NCBI RefSeq assembly: GCF_005061465.1
Contig: NZ_LAUS01000007.1
Location: 124,001-188,000 of the forward strand
Length of the DNA: 64,000 nt
Direction of reading: 5' to 3'
Source of the DNA: Mycoplasmopsis bovis 8790
Lineage (GTDB): Bacteria > Bacillota_I > Bacilli_A > Mycoplasmatales > Metamycoplasmataceae
The position numbers and the translations under genes are program-made. Below, piece after piece: positions 22,805-33,630 of the stretch. Under the pieces are notes generated by a model that was not told the origin of the DNA, did no database searches, and saw only the letters and a program-made list of their open reading frames with translations. Each line of letters opens with the position of its first letter. The first letter of the stretch is position 1.

Positions 22805-24721
22805 CTATATTTCAAAGTCATCTTCCATTGTGAAATTAACATTTTTGTTAATTCATTCTTTTCTAGAATCAACATTATCGCCCATTAGTGTTGAAACTCT
22901 TCTTTCAGCTAAAGCAGCATCCTGAATCCTTACTTGAATTAATGTTCTAGTTTCAGGATTCATAGTTGTCTCTCATAATTGATCGGCATTCATTTCGCCT
23001 AAACCTTTGTATCTCTGAACTTCGGCGCCTTTCATTTTATTTTGCAGAAGTTCTTTCAATTCATCTTCATCTCAAGCATATAAAATTTTCTTTTGTGCCT
23101 TGTTTATAGACAATTTAAACAACGGAGGAAGTGCAATATACACCTTACCTTCTTCAATTAACTTACGCATATGTCTAAAGAAAAATGTTAAAAGCAATAT
23201 TTGAATATGAGCGCCGTCAGTATCAGCATCAGTCATAATTATAACTTTGTCATACTGAATTTTGTTAATGTCAAAATCAACACCAATTCCAGCACCTATT
23301 GCATTAATTATTGTGTTTATTTCTTCATTTTTTAATATGTCAATTAATCTAGCTTTTTCAGTGTTTATTACTTTACCTCTAAGAGGTAAAATTGCTTGAT
23401 ATCTTCTATCTCTACCAGATTTAGCTGAACCACCAGCTGAATCTCCTTCGACTAAAAATAATTCTTTTTCTTTTACATTTTTAGTCTGTGCTGGAGTCAG
23501 TTTTCCGCTTAAAATTTGTTTTTCTTTAAGAGCACTTTTGGTTTTTCTAGCTTCTAATCTAGCCTTTCTAGCTGATTCGCGAGAATCTGATGCTCTTTTA
23601 ATTTTGTCTAAGATTTTCTTAGCAATTTGTTTATTTTCAGTTATTCAAGTTTTTAAATTTTTACTTACTGCTTCTTCTACTGCACTTTTAGCTTCAGGTG
23701 TACCTAATTTATCTTTAGTTTGGCTAACAAACTCTAAATATTTTTCGGGTATCTTGACTGATAATACTACAGTTAAGCCCTCTCTGACATCTTCTCCATC
23801 AAATGTATTTTTACCTTTTAATACTTTTTCATCTAATGCAAAATCGTTAAATGTTTTAGTAATGGCTGACTTAAGTCCAATTTCATGAGTACCGCCATCT
23901 CTGGTTTTTACATTATTTACAAATGAAAGTATTGTTTCATTAAAGCCATCTGTATACTGAAAACCACATTCAATTTCTATTTCATTAACTACTGTTTTAA
24001 AGGAATGAACATTAAATAATGCAGTCTTAGAATCATTAATAAATTCAACAAAGGCTTTGATGCCATTTGCATATTTAAATTCCTCACTTTTGCCGCTTTG
24101 TTCATCAAGCAATTTAATGGATAAATTGCTTATTAAAAAACTGCTCTCTCTTAGTCTTTCTGCTATTGTTTCAAAATTAAATTTCGCTTTTTTAAATATT
24201 TCATAATTAGGCCAAAACTGAATTAGAGTTCCTCTTTTGTTAGTTGACCCAATAATATGTGTTTTTTGAACAATATTATCTCCGTTTTCAAAAATGGTTT
24301 CATATATATGTTTATCCCTATAAACAAGGCATTTTAGTTTATTACTTAAAGCATTAACAACTGAAGAACCAACGCCATGGAGACCACCAGATGTTTTATA
24401 TGCTCCTTCATTAAATTTTCCGCCTGCATGAAGCTCAGTAAAAACTAACTCCACAGCGCTTTTGCCACTAGGAGTTTTACCAACAGGAATTCCTCTACCA
24501 TTATCTGAAACAACAACAGATCCATCATTTTTTAAAATTACCACAATTTCATTTGCTTCGCCTGCTAAAGCTTCGTCAATTGAGTTATCTACAATTTCTC
24601 AAATTAAATGATGTAAACCATTGACATCTGTTGAGCCTATGTACATTCCTGGTCTTTTTCTAACTGCTTCTAGACCTTTTAGTTGTTGAATACTACTTGC
24701 ATCGTAATTAGAATTACTCAT
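22805..24721 (-). CDS. parE: DNA topoisomerase IV subunit B
   Basis: 638 residues, the ATPase subunit of topoisomerase IV. GHKL ATP site: [24 protein letters not shown] and [18 protein letters not shown]. The TOPRIM part includes [18 protein letters not shown] and the acidic [13 protein letters not shown], and the C-terminal Trp-containing tail ends [10 protein letters not shown]. The KTSGG signature and the parC neighbour favour ParE over GyrB. There is no ribosome binding site: TATAAT lies 7 bases before the ATG, which suggests a leaderless mRNA. Confidence 0.95.
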
Positions 24722-24728
24722 ATAATAG

Positions 24729-24734
24729 ATTATA
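24729..24734 (-). promoter_or_regulatory. -10 box of parE-parC
   Basis: Perfect TATAAT on the minus strand, separated by 7 bases from the parE ATG (24719-24721). Confidence 0.6.
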
Positions 24735-24835
24735 TATTAATATGAACTGTTGCTGCTTATTAGTGCATAATTAACACAGAATAATCTATGTTTTAATACT
24801 ATAAAACAGTTCTAAAAGAAAAATAAAAATGTAAA

Positions 24836-26233
24836 CTAATTGCTTACATTTTCAGGGATTACAAATACATTATCTATAACAGATGAAACTATTCAATATA
24901 TTTTTTGGTGTATGGTTTGGATAGTTACTCAACTTTTCATTTTTTCTTCATTAAGCTCTTCTCTATCATACTTAAACTTGCCACCTGTGTTTTTTTCAAA
25001 TAGGTCAAATAATATATCTTTCATTCTTTTGACATATTCTCTGTCATAAACTTTTATTCTATAACTAGGATCCATATTGAATTTTAACTGTGCAGCATTT
25101 AAAATGTCTCAAACTGGCTCTGTTTGATCTACTAAACTATATATTTCATCAAAACCTTCAGAAGCTTTTGGGTCTTTTAAGCCTAATTTACTTAAATAAT
25201 CTAATATTCTAAATGATTCAGGAGTTGTTGTATACAGTTGGAAAATATTGCTTATTTTTCCTATGTTTTTTACTTTCAATTGTGTATTTTCACTGTTGTC
25301 TGTGTTTATTTCTATCTTTCCAGAGTCTGAATCGTACTTGAATGCGCCAGCTGATGATGTATTAAAGTTGAAATATAGTGTAATTCCGTTCTTTTTAACA
25401 GAACTATCACCTAATATAAATGGAATTAGTCCTTGTAAAACTTTTTCTTGCTCTTCTTTTTTGTTAATGTTTTTTAATGCATTTGCACTAATTATTGGTT
25501 TTGCTTGTCCATCTTTTGACACAGATAATAACACATAGTTATCAGGCTTTACAAATTGTTGTAAATACCATTCAAAAGCCCCAATTACAGTTTCATCCAC
25601 TTTTGAATCACTTGGAGCATTTAACAAGTCATTGCCAATTTTGGCACTAGCAATAAGTCCAGGAGTGTATTTCGAAACTCCTTCAGCCCTTTTAAATGAT
25701 ATATAGTTAAGCATTTTATCATTAGCATCAATAACTTTGTTGTTTGTAGTTAATAATCCGGTTACATTGGCAGTTAAAATTGCACAAGGAACTATGCCTG
25801 CAGTTGAAAGAACAGCACCTAATGAGCGGCTTCCAACTGATGAAACCTTATTTTCACGCATATTTTTGAGTGGTCTTCTAATTCATTTTCTTAAGAATAA
25901 TGAAATAATTTCACCAACTATTAAAAACAGTGCCTGAATTACAAACATTGCAATTCCATAAAACATTTTTCTTAATATTTCGGCATCAATTTGTTTATTT
26001 CCTGGGAGCGTAATTTTAGTTTTGATTACAATAACATCAACTAATGGTTTAGCAGCAAAAATCCCTATAATTCAGCCTGATAAGCCAAATAACAGAATAA
26101 TTAGTCCGCCATAAATTCCTCTCTTAAGACCTGAGAATATTGCTAATATAACAATAAAAATAACTAAGATAATAGGAATTAGAATTGATCAAGTGTTGAA
26201 TGCAACATTTTCAAAACTCTCTATTATTTTCAT
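24836..26233 (-). CDS. Membrane protein with CvpA-like N-terminus
   Basis: 465 residues. Four hydrophobic segments lie in the first 160 residues; the second has the pattern FSGLKRGIYGGLIILLFGL, like CvpA-family proteins. It is followed by MRENKVSSVGSRSLGAVLST, which also fits that family, and then a large soluble domain unlike CvpA (about residues 190-465) with no motif I know. Trp codons are TGA. AAGGAGAAAGC precedes the ATG. It is 12 bases downstream of def and probably in its operon. Function unknown. Confidence 0.75.
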
Positions 26234-26245
26234 GCTTTCTCCTTA

Positions 26246-26806
26246 TTAAATAAATTCGCCTTTAGATGAATCTCATGGATCTTTAGGATCTATTCTATCA
26301 ATAAATAATTTCCCATCTAAATGATCTAATTCATGCTGTGCCACAATTGCAGGATAATCCTTGAGATCATATCTTTTTACTTTCTTTTCAAAATATGAGT
26401 AAGCTTCAATAACTATTCTTTTATGCCTATAAACAGCACCTGATTGATTTTTAATATTTCTGCCTACACTTAGACAACCCTCGCCTTGCGAAAGTGCGAT
26501 TTTTGATTCAGATTTAGCAATAACAACAGGATTAAAAAAAACATCTCTTAATGCATATTTTTTGTCATCAACCATGTCTTCAGTAACATTAATATAGAAA
26601 ATTCTTTTTAAAATTCCATACTGAACAGCAGCAACACCTACACCTGCTTGAAACTTTGAGCCCTCTTTTTGGCTATCATCTATGTGATAAATCATTTTTT
26701 CTGCTAATTCGATGTCTTCATTACTTAATGGAATTGGCACATTAACAGATTTTTGCCTTAAAACTTTCTTTGGCAACTTAACTAATTCTACATCATAAAC
26801 ATTCAT
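26246..26806 (-). CDS. def: Peptide deformylase
   Basis: 186 residues. It removes the formyl group from new proteins. All three motifs are present: GVGVAAVQ (I), GEGCLSVG (II, Cys metal ligand) and QHELDHLDGKLF (III, two His ligands and the catalytic Glu). The stop is at 26246 once TGA at 26273 is read as Trp. The start codon is 6 bases after a perfect TATAAT with no ribosome binding site. Confidence 0.95.
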
Positions 26807-26812
26807 GGAAAT

Positions 26813-26818
26813 ATTATA
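26813..26818 (-). promoter_or_regulatory. -10 box of def
   Basis: TATAAT on the minus strand ending 6 bases before the def ATG; initiation would fall at or inside the start codon. Confidence 0.6.
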
Positions 26819-26872
26819 ATTTAAAAAACAATGTTGCTTTCATAATTAATATACAAGGGCAAAGGAAATAAG

Positions 26873-27421
26873 ATGATAAGAGTTATTTCAGGAAAGTATA
26901 GACACAGACATTTAAATTGACCAAAATCTAAGGATATCAGGCCTACTATGGATAAAGTTAGAGAGGCTATTTTTTCCTCAATTAGGATGCAAATAGAAGG
27001 AAAAATTATCTTAGATCTTTTTGCCGGCTCAGGTTCAATGGCAATTGAATCTGTTAGCAACTATGCAATGAAAGCAGTTGCGGTTGAAAAAGATAAAGAA
27101 GCAGTCAAAATTATTTATGAAAATATTAATTCATTGCAAATAAATAATATTGATGTTTTCAATATGAATACACTTTCGTTTTTAAAGTCAAAAACAGGAA
27201 GAATTTTTGACTATATTTTTGTTGATCCGCCTTATGCCGAGTATGACTTATTAAATGAATGTTTAAGATTAATAAAGGCAAATAATTTTTTATCTACTAA
27301 TGGCTTAATTGTAGTTGAGACTAATAATAGTGACAAAATAGAAATTCCACAAGGGTTAATGATTCAGAAAAATAAAAAATATGGCAAAGTCCATATTCTC
27401 TATATTAGTCATATTGAATAA
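26873..27421 (+). CDS. rsmD: 16S rRNA (guanine-966 N2) methyltransferase
   Basis: 182 residues. Family features in order: MIRVISGKYRHRHL at the N-terminus, RPTMDKVREAIFSSI, SAM motif ILDLFAGSGSMAIESVS, and the catalytic FVDPPYAEYDL near residue 120. AAAGGAAATAAG precedes the ATG. One Trp is TGA, near residue 16. It converges on the membrane protein at 27422; the two stop codons abut with no terminator visible. Confidence 0.94.
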
Positions 27422-28441
27422 CTAAATTAAAACTGAAGTTTTATTCATAATTTCAGTTAGCATTCAAACATGATTTAATAATGTTGAAGCAACATCAACT
27501 GATTTTATAATGTTGAATAATTCATTTTGTGACTTAAATCAGATGATTAATTTAGCATCTTTTTCATTGTATATAAATCCAAAGCTGTTTTGTGCTAATC
27601 TAAATTCATCAGCAAACTTTTTCAACTCATCAATTAGCGATTGAGAAAGATTATCATTTGTAGCATATAAGTCTAATTCACTGCTTATTTCGACAAAATC
27701 AGACTCAACATTTCCAATTAATTTTTCTTTATTATTTAATTGGTTAAAGCCATAAAAACTAGTGTGATTTGATTTATCTAAATATTCTTGGCTAATAGCA
27801 CACTCTAGTAATAAAACATTTTCTTTGATGTTGTTATTTTTAAATACATGGACTTCATTAATAGTTCACTGATTTTTGTTATCAATGTCTTTGGCAACAA
27901 ATGTTTTTGCAACATTAGCACTTTCTACCATATCTTCTTTTCTATATAACTCTAAAGCTAAAGCAGAAGCATTGTCAGAAACATCAGTTTGTGAAAAGTC
28001 CAAATTTGCATGTGTAAAGATTTTAGAAATTACTGGGTTAAAATCAATACTTTTGTATGCTTGTTGTTTTGTTTTAAATTTATTAGAAAAATATAAAGAA
28101 AGAATATAAGAGCCTGCTAGCATAAAAATTATTATAAGAGCAAATAAAGCTCAGCTTACGTTTTTTGCAGTATCAGATAATTGAGCTTTTGGTGCTACTG
28201 CATTTTCAATTGCTTCCTTGGTTTGTCAAGGATCTAGCTTATTAAATAATATTAGTGGTATTAATAGCAAGAGTGCAAGAGATAAAAATGAAATTGAAAG
28301 AATAAAGAAAAAGAAAGTTTTCTTAGCTTCAGTTGTGTTTCTTTCTTTAAGCATTTGCTTAAATTCGTTTTTTGATAGGGAATTAAGTTCCTTTTGAACT
28401 TCATCATATTTTTGGTGCATATTTGAGGTTATTGATGTCAT
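27422..28441 (-). CDS. Two-helix membrane protein, possibly DUF3137
   Basis: 339 residues. The N-terminal 45 residues are charged and probably coiled (MHQKYDEVQKELNSLSKNEF). Two hydrophobic helices follow at about 45-66 and 90-115, then a soluble C-terminal domain of about 220 residues. This layout recalls DUF3137 proteins of mycoplasmas, but I rely on architecture only. A GGAGG ribosome binding site is present before the ATG. Function unknown. Confidence 0.7.
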
Positions 28442-28579
28442 TAAAGCCTCCTGTGTGTTTTTTTAATTATAAATTGAATATGCTAATGTGTAGTATTTTA
28501 TTTATTTTAAATTTTAAGTAATGCAAAATCACTATTAATTTATTATTTTTTCAAAAATATCACTGAATAAATAATATCA

Positions 28580-30358
28580 CTAATACGGCACATCAATCAG
28601 CTCAGCCTTTTGAGCCATTTCGAAAAATTTATGTTCAATTTTTCTACTTCAATTTAGTTTTGTCTGGTCAATTTTTTCCAATTTTTTAAATACAAATCAG
28701 TATGAAAAGCCCATTAGAACTAATGATGACAGTAAGCAATTAAACACAAATGCCCCCACTATAATTCAGTTAGCCATTTCTTTGTTTCCGGTTGTTTTAT
28801 AGACACCATAGGCAATTCCGTATGATATCGGAATAACAATTACAAATGATATAAAATTCTCGAAAGCTGATGAGAATATCGTTTTTTCAACATCATTTGC
28901 TCCTTGGAAAGCAAGGAGTGAGTTAATAACTAATGAAACGGCTAAAATTCTAAGTGAAATAACTCTTATAAAGGTTGCAGTTCCTTCAATTTTATCACTG
29001 TCAACATTCAGAGTTCACACTCACAAATTATTAGCAGTAGATGCAACAAAAACATAAACAATTATTGAATAAAGAAGCGCGATAAGCATTATCCATAAAT
29101 AAACTTTTTTACACCTATCAAACTTTCTAAGAGTGTAATTGTATGAAAATAGACTTCTTGCACCATCGCTTATTCCAAAAATAGATATTAAAAATAAACT
29201 TACAATTGGTTGTCCTTTGGCTCAGAAAAACTGAAAGTATTCTGGCATAGCAAAGTGTGAGTTAGCTATTAATAGATTCATTACAATAAATGAAAAGCCT
29301 ATGCCAAATGTTCTTAAAAAGCCACCTAAACCAAGTGAGAAGATTGGACCTAGTAATTTTTTGTTAAATTTAAATTTAAATAAACTTTTGATTGATAACC
29401 ACGTCTTCTGCTTTTTGTCTTTTACTGCTATATAAATAATGTATGCAGATGTATTAAAAAATCACCCAATCACAGTTGCAACAACGCCACCAAGCACACC
29501 CATTTTAAAATTTATGATAAATAAAGCGTCTAAAGCGATGTTAATTAAGTTTGCAACAATCCCGCAAACCATAACATAAGTGTTGTATCCTTCAGAACGT
29601 ATAAAATAAGATAAATATAGCGTTAAGCATTGTAAAACAGTCGCACTGGCATAAATATAAATGTAATGTTTTGCTCATTGAACGCTTAATTTATGCGCAG
29701 CATTGTAAAAATCTTGCAACCTTTCTGCACTAATATTGGCATTTTTAGCTACTATAGGATCAATCTTTGTAATTCCAGCTATCTTATCTAATAATCCTGA
29801 CCATATTGCAGTAAAAGTTATAAGAGACGAAAGAACAGAAAGCATAACACTTACTCAAAACATAGTAGCTCATAAGTTTTTGCCTGTTTTTTCCAACTTT
29901 TTTCCAATACATTTTGTGTAATAAATTGATGAACCAACTGGCACTAAATAAACAATTGCATTAGAAAAAATAATTAATGGAGTAAATGAAGCGGTTGTGG
30001 TTGATACTATCGTGTTTGAATTTATGACAGTTAACTTTGAAACATTCGCTATAGTTGCCTGCTCATTATATGCATTAAGCATTTCGTTATAACTTTTGAA
30101 TAATTCACTATTGCTTACATTATGCAGGCTAAGTGTCAAATAACTAACGATTTCGCTATCACTTTTGCCAAACACATTACTATACTTTGGAACAAATTGT
30201 AAAATGAAAACTTGATCTATAAATGAATATAGACCAACCATCATTGAGGCTAATAAACTAGGAATAGCAACTATTCATATAGCTTTAGAAATAGGCATTT
30301 CACCAAATAATTTTCTGGCTCTTTCCTGTTTTTCACTAACTGATTTATGAATAAGCAC
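28580..30358 (-). CDS. MATE-family efflux transporter
   Basis: About 590 residues with twelve hydrophobic segments. The start region RARKLFGEMPISKAIWIVAI and MMVGLYSFIDQVFI match MATE proteins, which export drugs or metabolites by cation antiport. The start is uncertain. The conserved RARKLFGE block lies upstream of the first ATG (30298), so translation must begin earlier. The only good ribosome binding site, GGGAGG, is followed in frame by GTG (30358, overlapping the site) and ATT (30352, at normal distance). The end given uses GTG. An extra soluble loop of about 60 residues follows helix 1. Confidence 0.85.
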
Positions 30359-30409
30359 CTCCCTATTTATAAAGTAATAACTTACTTATAAGCCTATAAA
30401 ACAACCAAA

Positions 30410-30862
30410 TTATTTATGATACTTGCTATTGTTTAAGATCATAAAAGCCCTGTAAACTTGCTCAATTAACATAATTCTAAATAACTGATGAGGGAATGTC
30501 ATTTGTGAAAATGATAGCTTAAGTGCATTATCAAAATAATTTTCACAAACTCCGTCAGAACCGCCAATTACAAATGTTATGCTTTGGTTTGTATGTGATT
30601 CAATTAATTTAGAAAAACTAACTGAATCAACCTGCCTGCCTTTTAATGAAAGCAAGATAACTTTAGAGTTAGGCAAAATTGACTCAAATATTAATTTGGT
30701 CTCTTTTTCTTTTTTAACTACTGTGTTCTTTTCTTCGCTAAATTCTTTAATCTCGGAAAATGACAAAGAACAAAAGTGCCCAACTTGCTTAACATACTCA
30801 TCATAAAGGCTTTTAAATTTAGGGCTTAATGATCCAACAGCTATTATTTTAATTTTGGTCAT
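30410..30862 (-). CDS. rlmH: 23S rRNA (pseudouridine-1915 N3) methyltransferase
   Basis: 150-residue SPOUT methylase. [23 protein letters not shown] at the start, [17 protein letters not shown] in the middle, FVIGGSDGV (the SAM knot) and [19 protein letters not shown] at the end are typical of RlmH, which acts on helix 69 of the assembled ribosome. It overlaps the end of mnmG by 14 bases, so the two are translated from one message. No TGA codons. Confidence 0.95.
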   Translation of the reverse strand: MTKIKIIAVGSLSPKFKSLYDEYVKQVGHFCSLSFSEIKEFSEEKNTVVKKEKETKLIFESILPNSKVILLSLKGRQVDSVSFSKLIESHTNQSITFVIGGSDGVCENYFDNALKLSFSQMTFPHQLFRIMLIEQVYRAFMILNNSKYHK

Positions 30863-32690
30863 AGTTCTTCTTATGTCTTGATTCTAAATGGAACATAAGC
30901 ATTTGAATATCCGCAGGATTAATTCCACTTATTCTGCTAGCTTGTCCTATGGTTGCAGGTCTAATTTTTTCAAATTTTTGTCTAGCCTCTATAGCTATAT
31001 TTTTTACTTCAAAGTAGTTTAAATCTTCAGGTATTCTTAAGTTTTCTAACCTTACCGCTTTATTTGCATCAGATTTTTGCTTTTCAATGTAGCCATGCAA
31101 GCGTACCATTGTCGTTATTTCTTCAATGTATGGGAAATTAGGAATAATGTCATTAGGATCTACATCAGGCCGAGAAATTACATTTAATAATGTTGAGCCA
31201 TTTGTAATATTGTACTTTAGGGCAACTTCGCTTTTTCCTGATAAATGTGTTGAGTTTAATCTTTGGATTTCATCATCAATTAACTTATATTTGTCAATAA
31301 CTTTTTGATATTCATCCTTGCTAATCATCCCTGATTTATAGGCATATTCGCTTAATCTATCATCAGCATTATCATTTCTTAATAATAATCTATATTCAGC
31401 TCTTGATGTTAGCATTCTATATGGCTCTTTTGTGCCTTTAGTTACTAAATCATCAATTAAAACACCTATATAACCATGGTTTCTTAAAATAACAATTGGT
31501 TCTTTATCTTCCAATTTTAAAGCTGCATTAATACCTGCCATTAATCCTTGTGCTGCCGCTTCTTCATAGCCACTAGTTCCATTAATTTGACCCGCTGTAA
31601 AAAGATTGGGAACAAGTTTGGTTTCAAGCGATTCCTTAAGTTGCAATGGATCTAAAGCGTCATATTCAATTGCATATGCTCATTTTTGGACTCTTGCATT
31701 TCTTAATCCTGGAATTGACTTAATCATTAACTCTTGAACATCAATTGGCATAGATGTAGATAAACCATTAACATATGTAATAGCACCATCAGCTGTTTCA
31801 GGTTCAAAGAAAATTTGATGTCTTTCCTTATCTGGAAACTTAACAATTTTATCTTCAACAGAAGGACAGTATCTAGGCCCAATTCCTTCTATAACTCCTG
31901 AATACATTGGAGAACGATGTATATTTTCTTCAATAATTTTATGAGTTTCTGGGGTTGTATAAGTTAAATAACATGCTATTTGTTTTGGCATCTTTAAATT
32001 TGAGCGTGATGAAAATGAAATATTAACATCACTTAATACTTCTTGTTCAACTTCATCAAAGTTTATTGAATCAGAATAAATTCTAGGCGGCGTTCCTGTC
32101 TTGAGTCTTTGTAATGTAAAGCCTAATTTTGCTAGTGATGCACTTAACTTAGGTGTGGTTTTTTCATTATCAGGTCCGCTAGTAGTTATATCTTGACCTC
32201 TTAAAATTCTAGAGTTCATATAAGTACCAGTAGTTATGACACATACTTTAGCCTCTATTTTGCCAATATTTTCAACCAAAACACCTTTAAAATAGCCATT
32301 TTCATCAACTATGACTTCTTCAGCTACCCCTTCTAATAAGTCTAAATTAGGTTGCTTTAAAACATATTCATAAGCTAATTCGGAATACTTTTCTTTATCA
32401 ATTTGTGCTCTTAATGCTCTAACTGCAGGTCCTTTTGAAAGATTAAGCATTTTTAACTGAATAGTTGCTAAATCAGCTCATAATCCTTGCATTCCACCTA
32501 AAGCATCAATTTCTCTAGTGATAATCCCTTTAGCAGGCCCACCAATTGATGGGTTGCATGGCATCATTCCTAATTTTTTAGAGTTAAAGGTTAGTAAAAG
32601 TGTTTTATGACCTTTGTGAGAAATTGCGAATGCAGCTTCTAGCCCAGCATGACCACCACCAATAACAATAGCATCGTATTTCTTATTCAT
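30849..32690 (-). CDS. mnmG: tRNA uridine-5-carboxymethylaminomethyl modification enzyme
   Basis: 613 residues, full length. With MnmE it installs cmnm5U34 in tRNA. Its FAD-binding [20 protein letters not shown] is at residues 11-30, then [31 protein letters not shown] and [20 protein letters not shown]. Trp is written TGA at two or more sites. First gene of the mnmG-rlmH pair. mnmE is not in this window. Confidence 0.96.
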
Positions 32691-33009
32691 AGTTTATAAA
32701 TTTTAATATATTTATTAATAAATATATCCACATAAATTGCTTAATGTTGGAAAAGCAAGAATATAGTTAGTATCTATGCATTTATGTTGTTGTCAATAAA
32801 AACCAATTATTTTGCATACAAGTCTGTTTTATAGCCTTGTAAGTAAATAAAGCATCCAAAATATATGTATCATTAAGAATTGAAATTATTAAAACAATAA
32901 TTTGAAAAATGATACTTTTAATTATTTATAAGCAATATACATTGTGAATGTATTTTGTCATTATGTTTCAATATAATTTAACTTTATACAATTAGAATAT
33001 AATCCAAGT
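32691..33009. other. Divergent promoter region without a gene
   Basis: 319 bases between mnmG and the gene at 33010. It holds a copy of the 11-base word (CTGTTTTATAG, 32824-32834) and the -10 box at 32998. No open frame or stable RNA fold was seen. Confidence 0.5.
32998..33003 (+). promoter_or_regulatory. -10 box abutting a start codon
   Basis: Perfect TATAAT 6 bases before the ATG at 33010; no ribosome binding site lies between. Confidence 0.6.
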
Positions 33010-33459
33010 ATGGGAAAAATAAATATCGGTAAAATCTATAAACTTAAAACTAACAATAATGCGACTTTTGTTATAAAAGGCGATGATATATTAGAACATA
33101 AAGCGACTTTTGCTAAGTCTGATAGAGCGTTTGTGTTTTTTGCTAATGCAGACATTGTTTACTTCTTTTCATCTATGCTAGTGAACATAAATGATGAAAC
33201 ACAAACACTAATGGATTTGTTCAATCAAGTTAATAAGGATTCATCAATATACACAGAAGAAACAATAGAATCATTCAAAAAAGCAAGGTGCTCTATAATG
33301 TTTGCAATGAGACCCGATGCATTTGATACTTATTTTGAAGTTAGCACAGACGAAAAAGAACAATTCATACCACCTCTAGTTTACGATGCTGCAATGAGAT
33401 TTATGAATAGTAATATGGATAAAATTAAATATCCTATTGTTGTTCCTGATCTTAATTAA
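33010..33459 (+). CDS. Conserved-looking protein of unknown function
   Basis: 149 residues, soluble, no signal peptide. It starts MGKINIGKIYKLKTNNNATF and ends IKYPIVVPDLN, with alternating strands and helices. No Trp is present. It is probably leaderless (TATAAT 6 bases before ATG). A single-gene unit with a good terminator, so it looks like a real, expressed protein. I recognise no family. Confidence 0.75.
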   Translation: MGKINIGKIYKLKTNNNATFVIKGDDILEHKATFAKSDRAFVFFANADIVYFFSSMLVNINDETQTLMDLFNQVNKDSSIYTEETIESFKKARCSIMFAMRPDAFDTYFEVSTDEKEQFIPPLVYDAAMRFMNSNMDKIKYPIVVPDLN

Positions 33460-33497
33460 GGTATACAATTTATTAAAGTTTGCCTGTTTAGAAATCG

Positions 33498-33531
33498 AAA
33501 AAGTGACTAGATTATTTCTATCACTTTTTTT
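33498..33531 (+). terminator. Terminator after the gene at 33010
   Basis: AAAAAGTGA / TCACTTTTTTT stem with a T7 tail. Confidence 0.8.
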
Positions 33532-33630
33532 ATAAATCTTAGTTTATATTTTAAATATCATAATTAGATACACTAACTTATTCCACTCATAAATTTAAAT
33601 ATCCATTAATGTAATTATAATTTTAGCGTT

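Noticed and set aside
20206-24721. gyrA-gyrB instead of parC-parE
   Set aside because: [13 protein letters not shown] and the [12 protein letters not shown] pattern fit topoisomerase IV better than gyrase.
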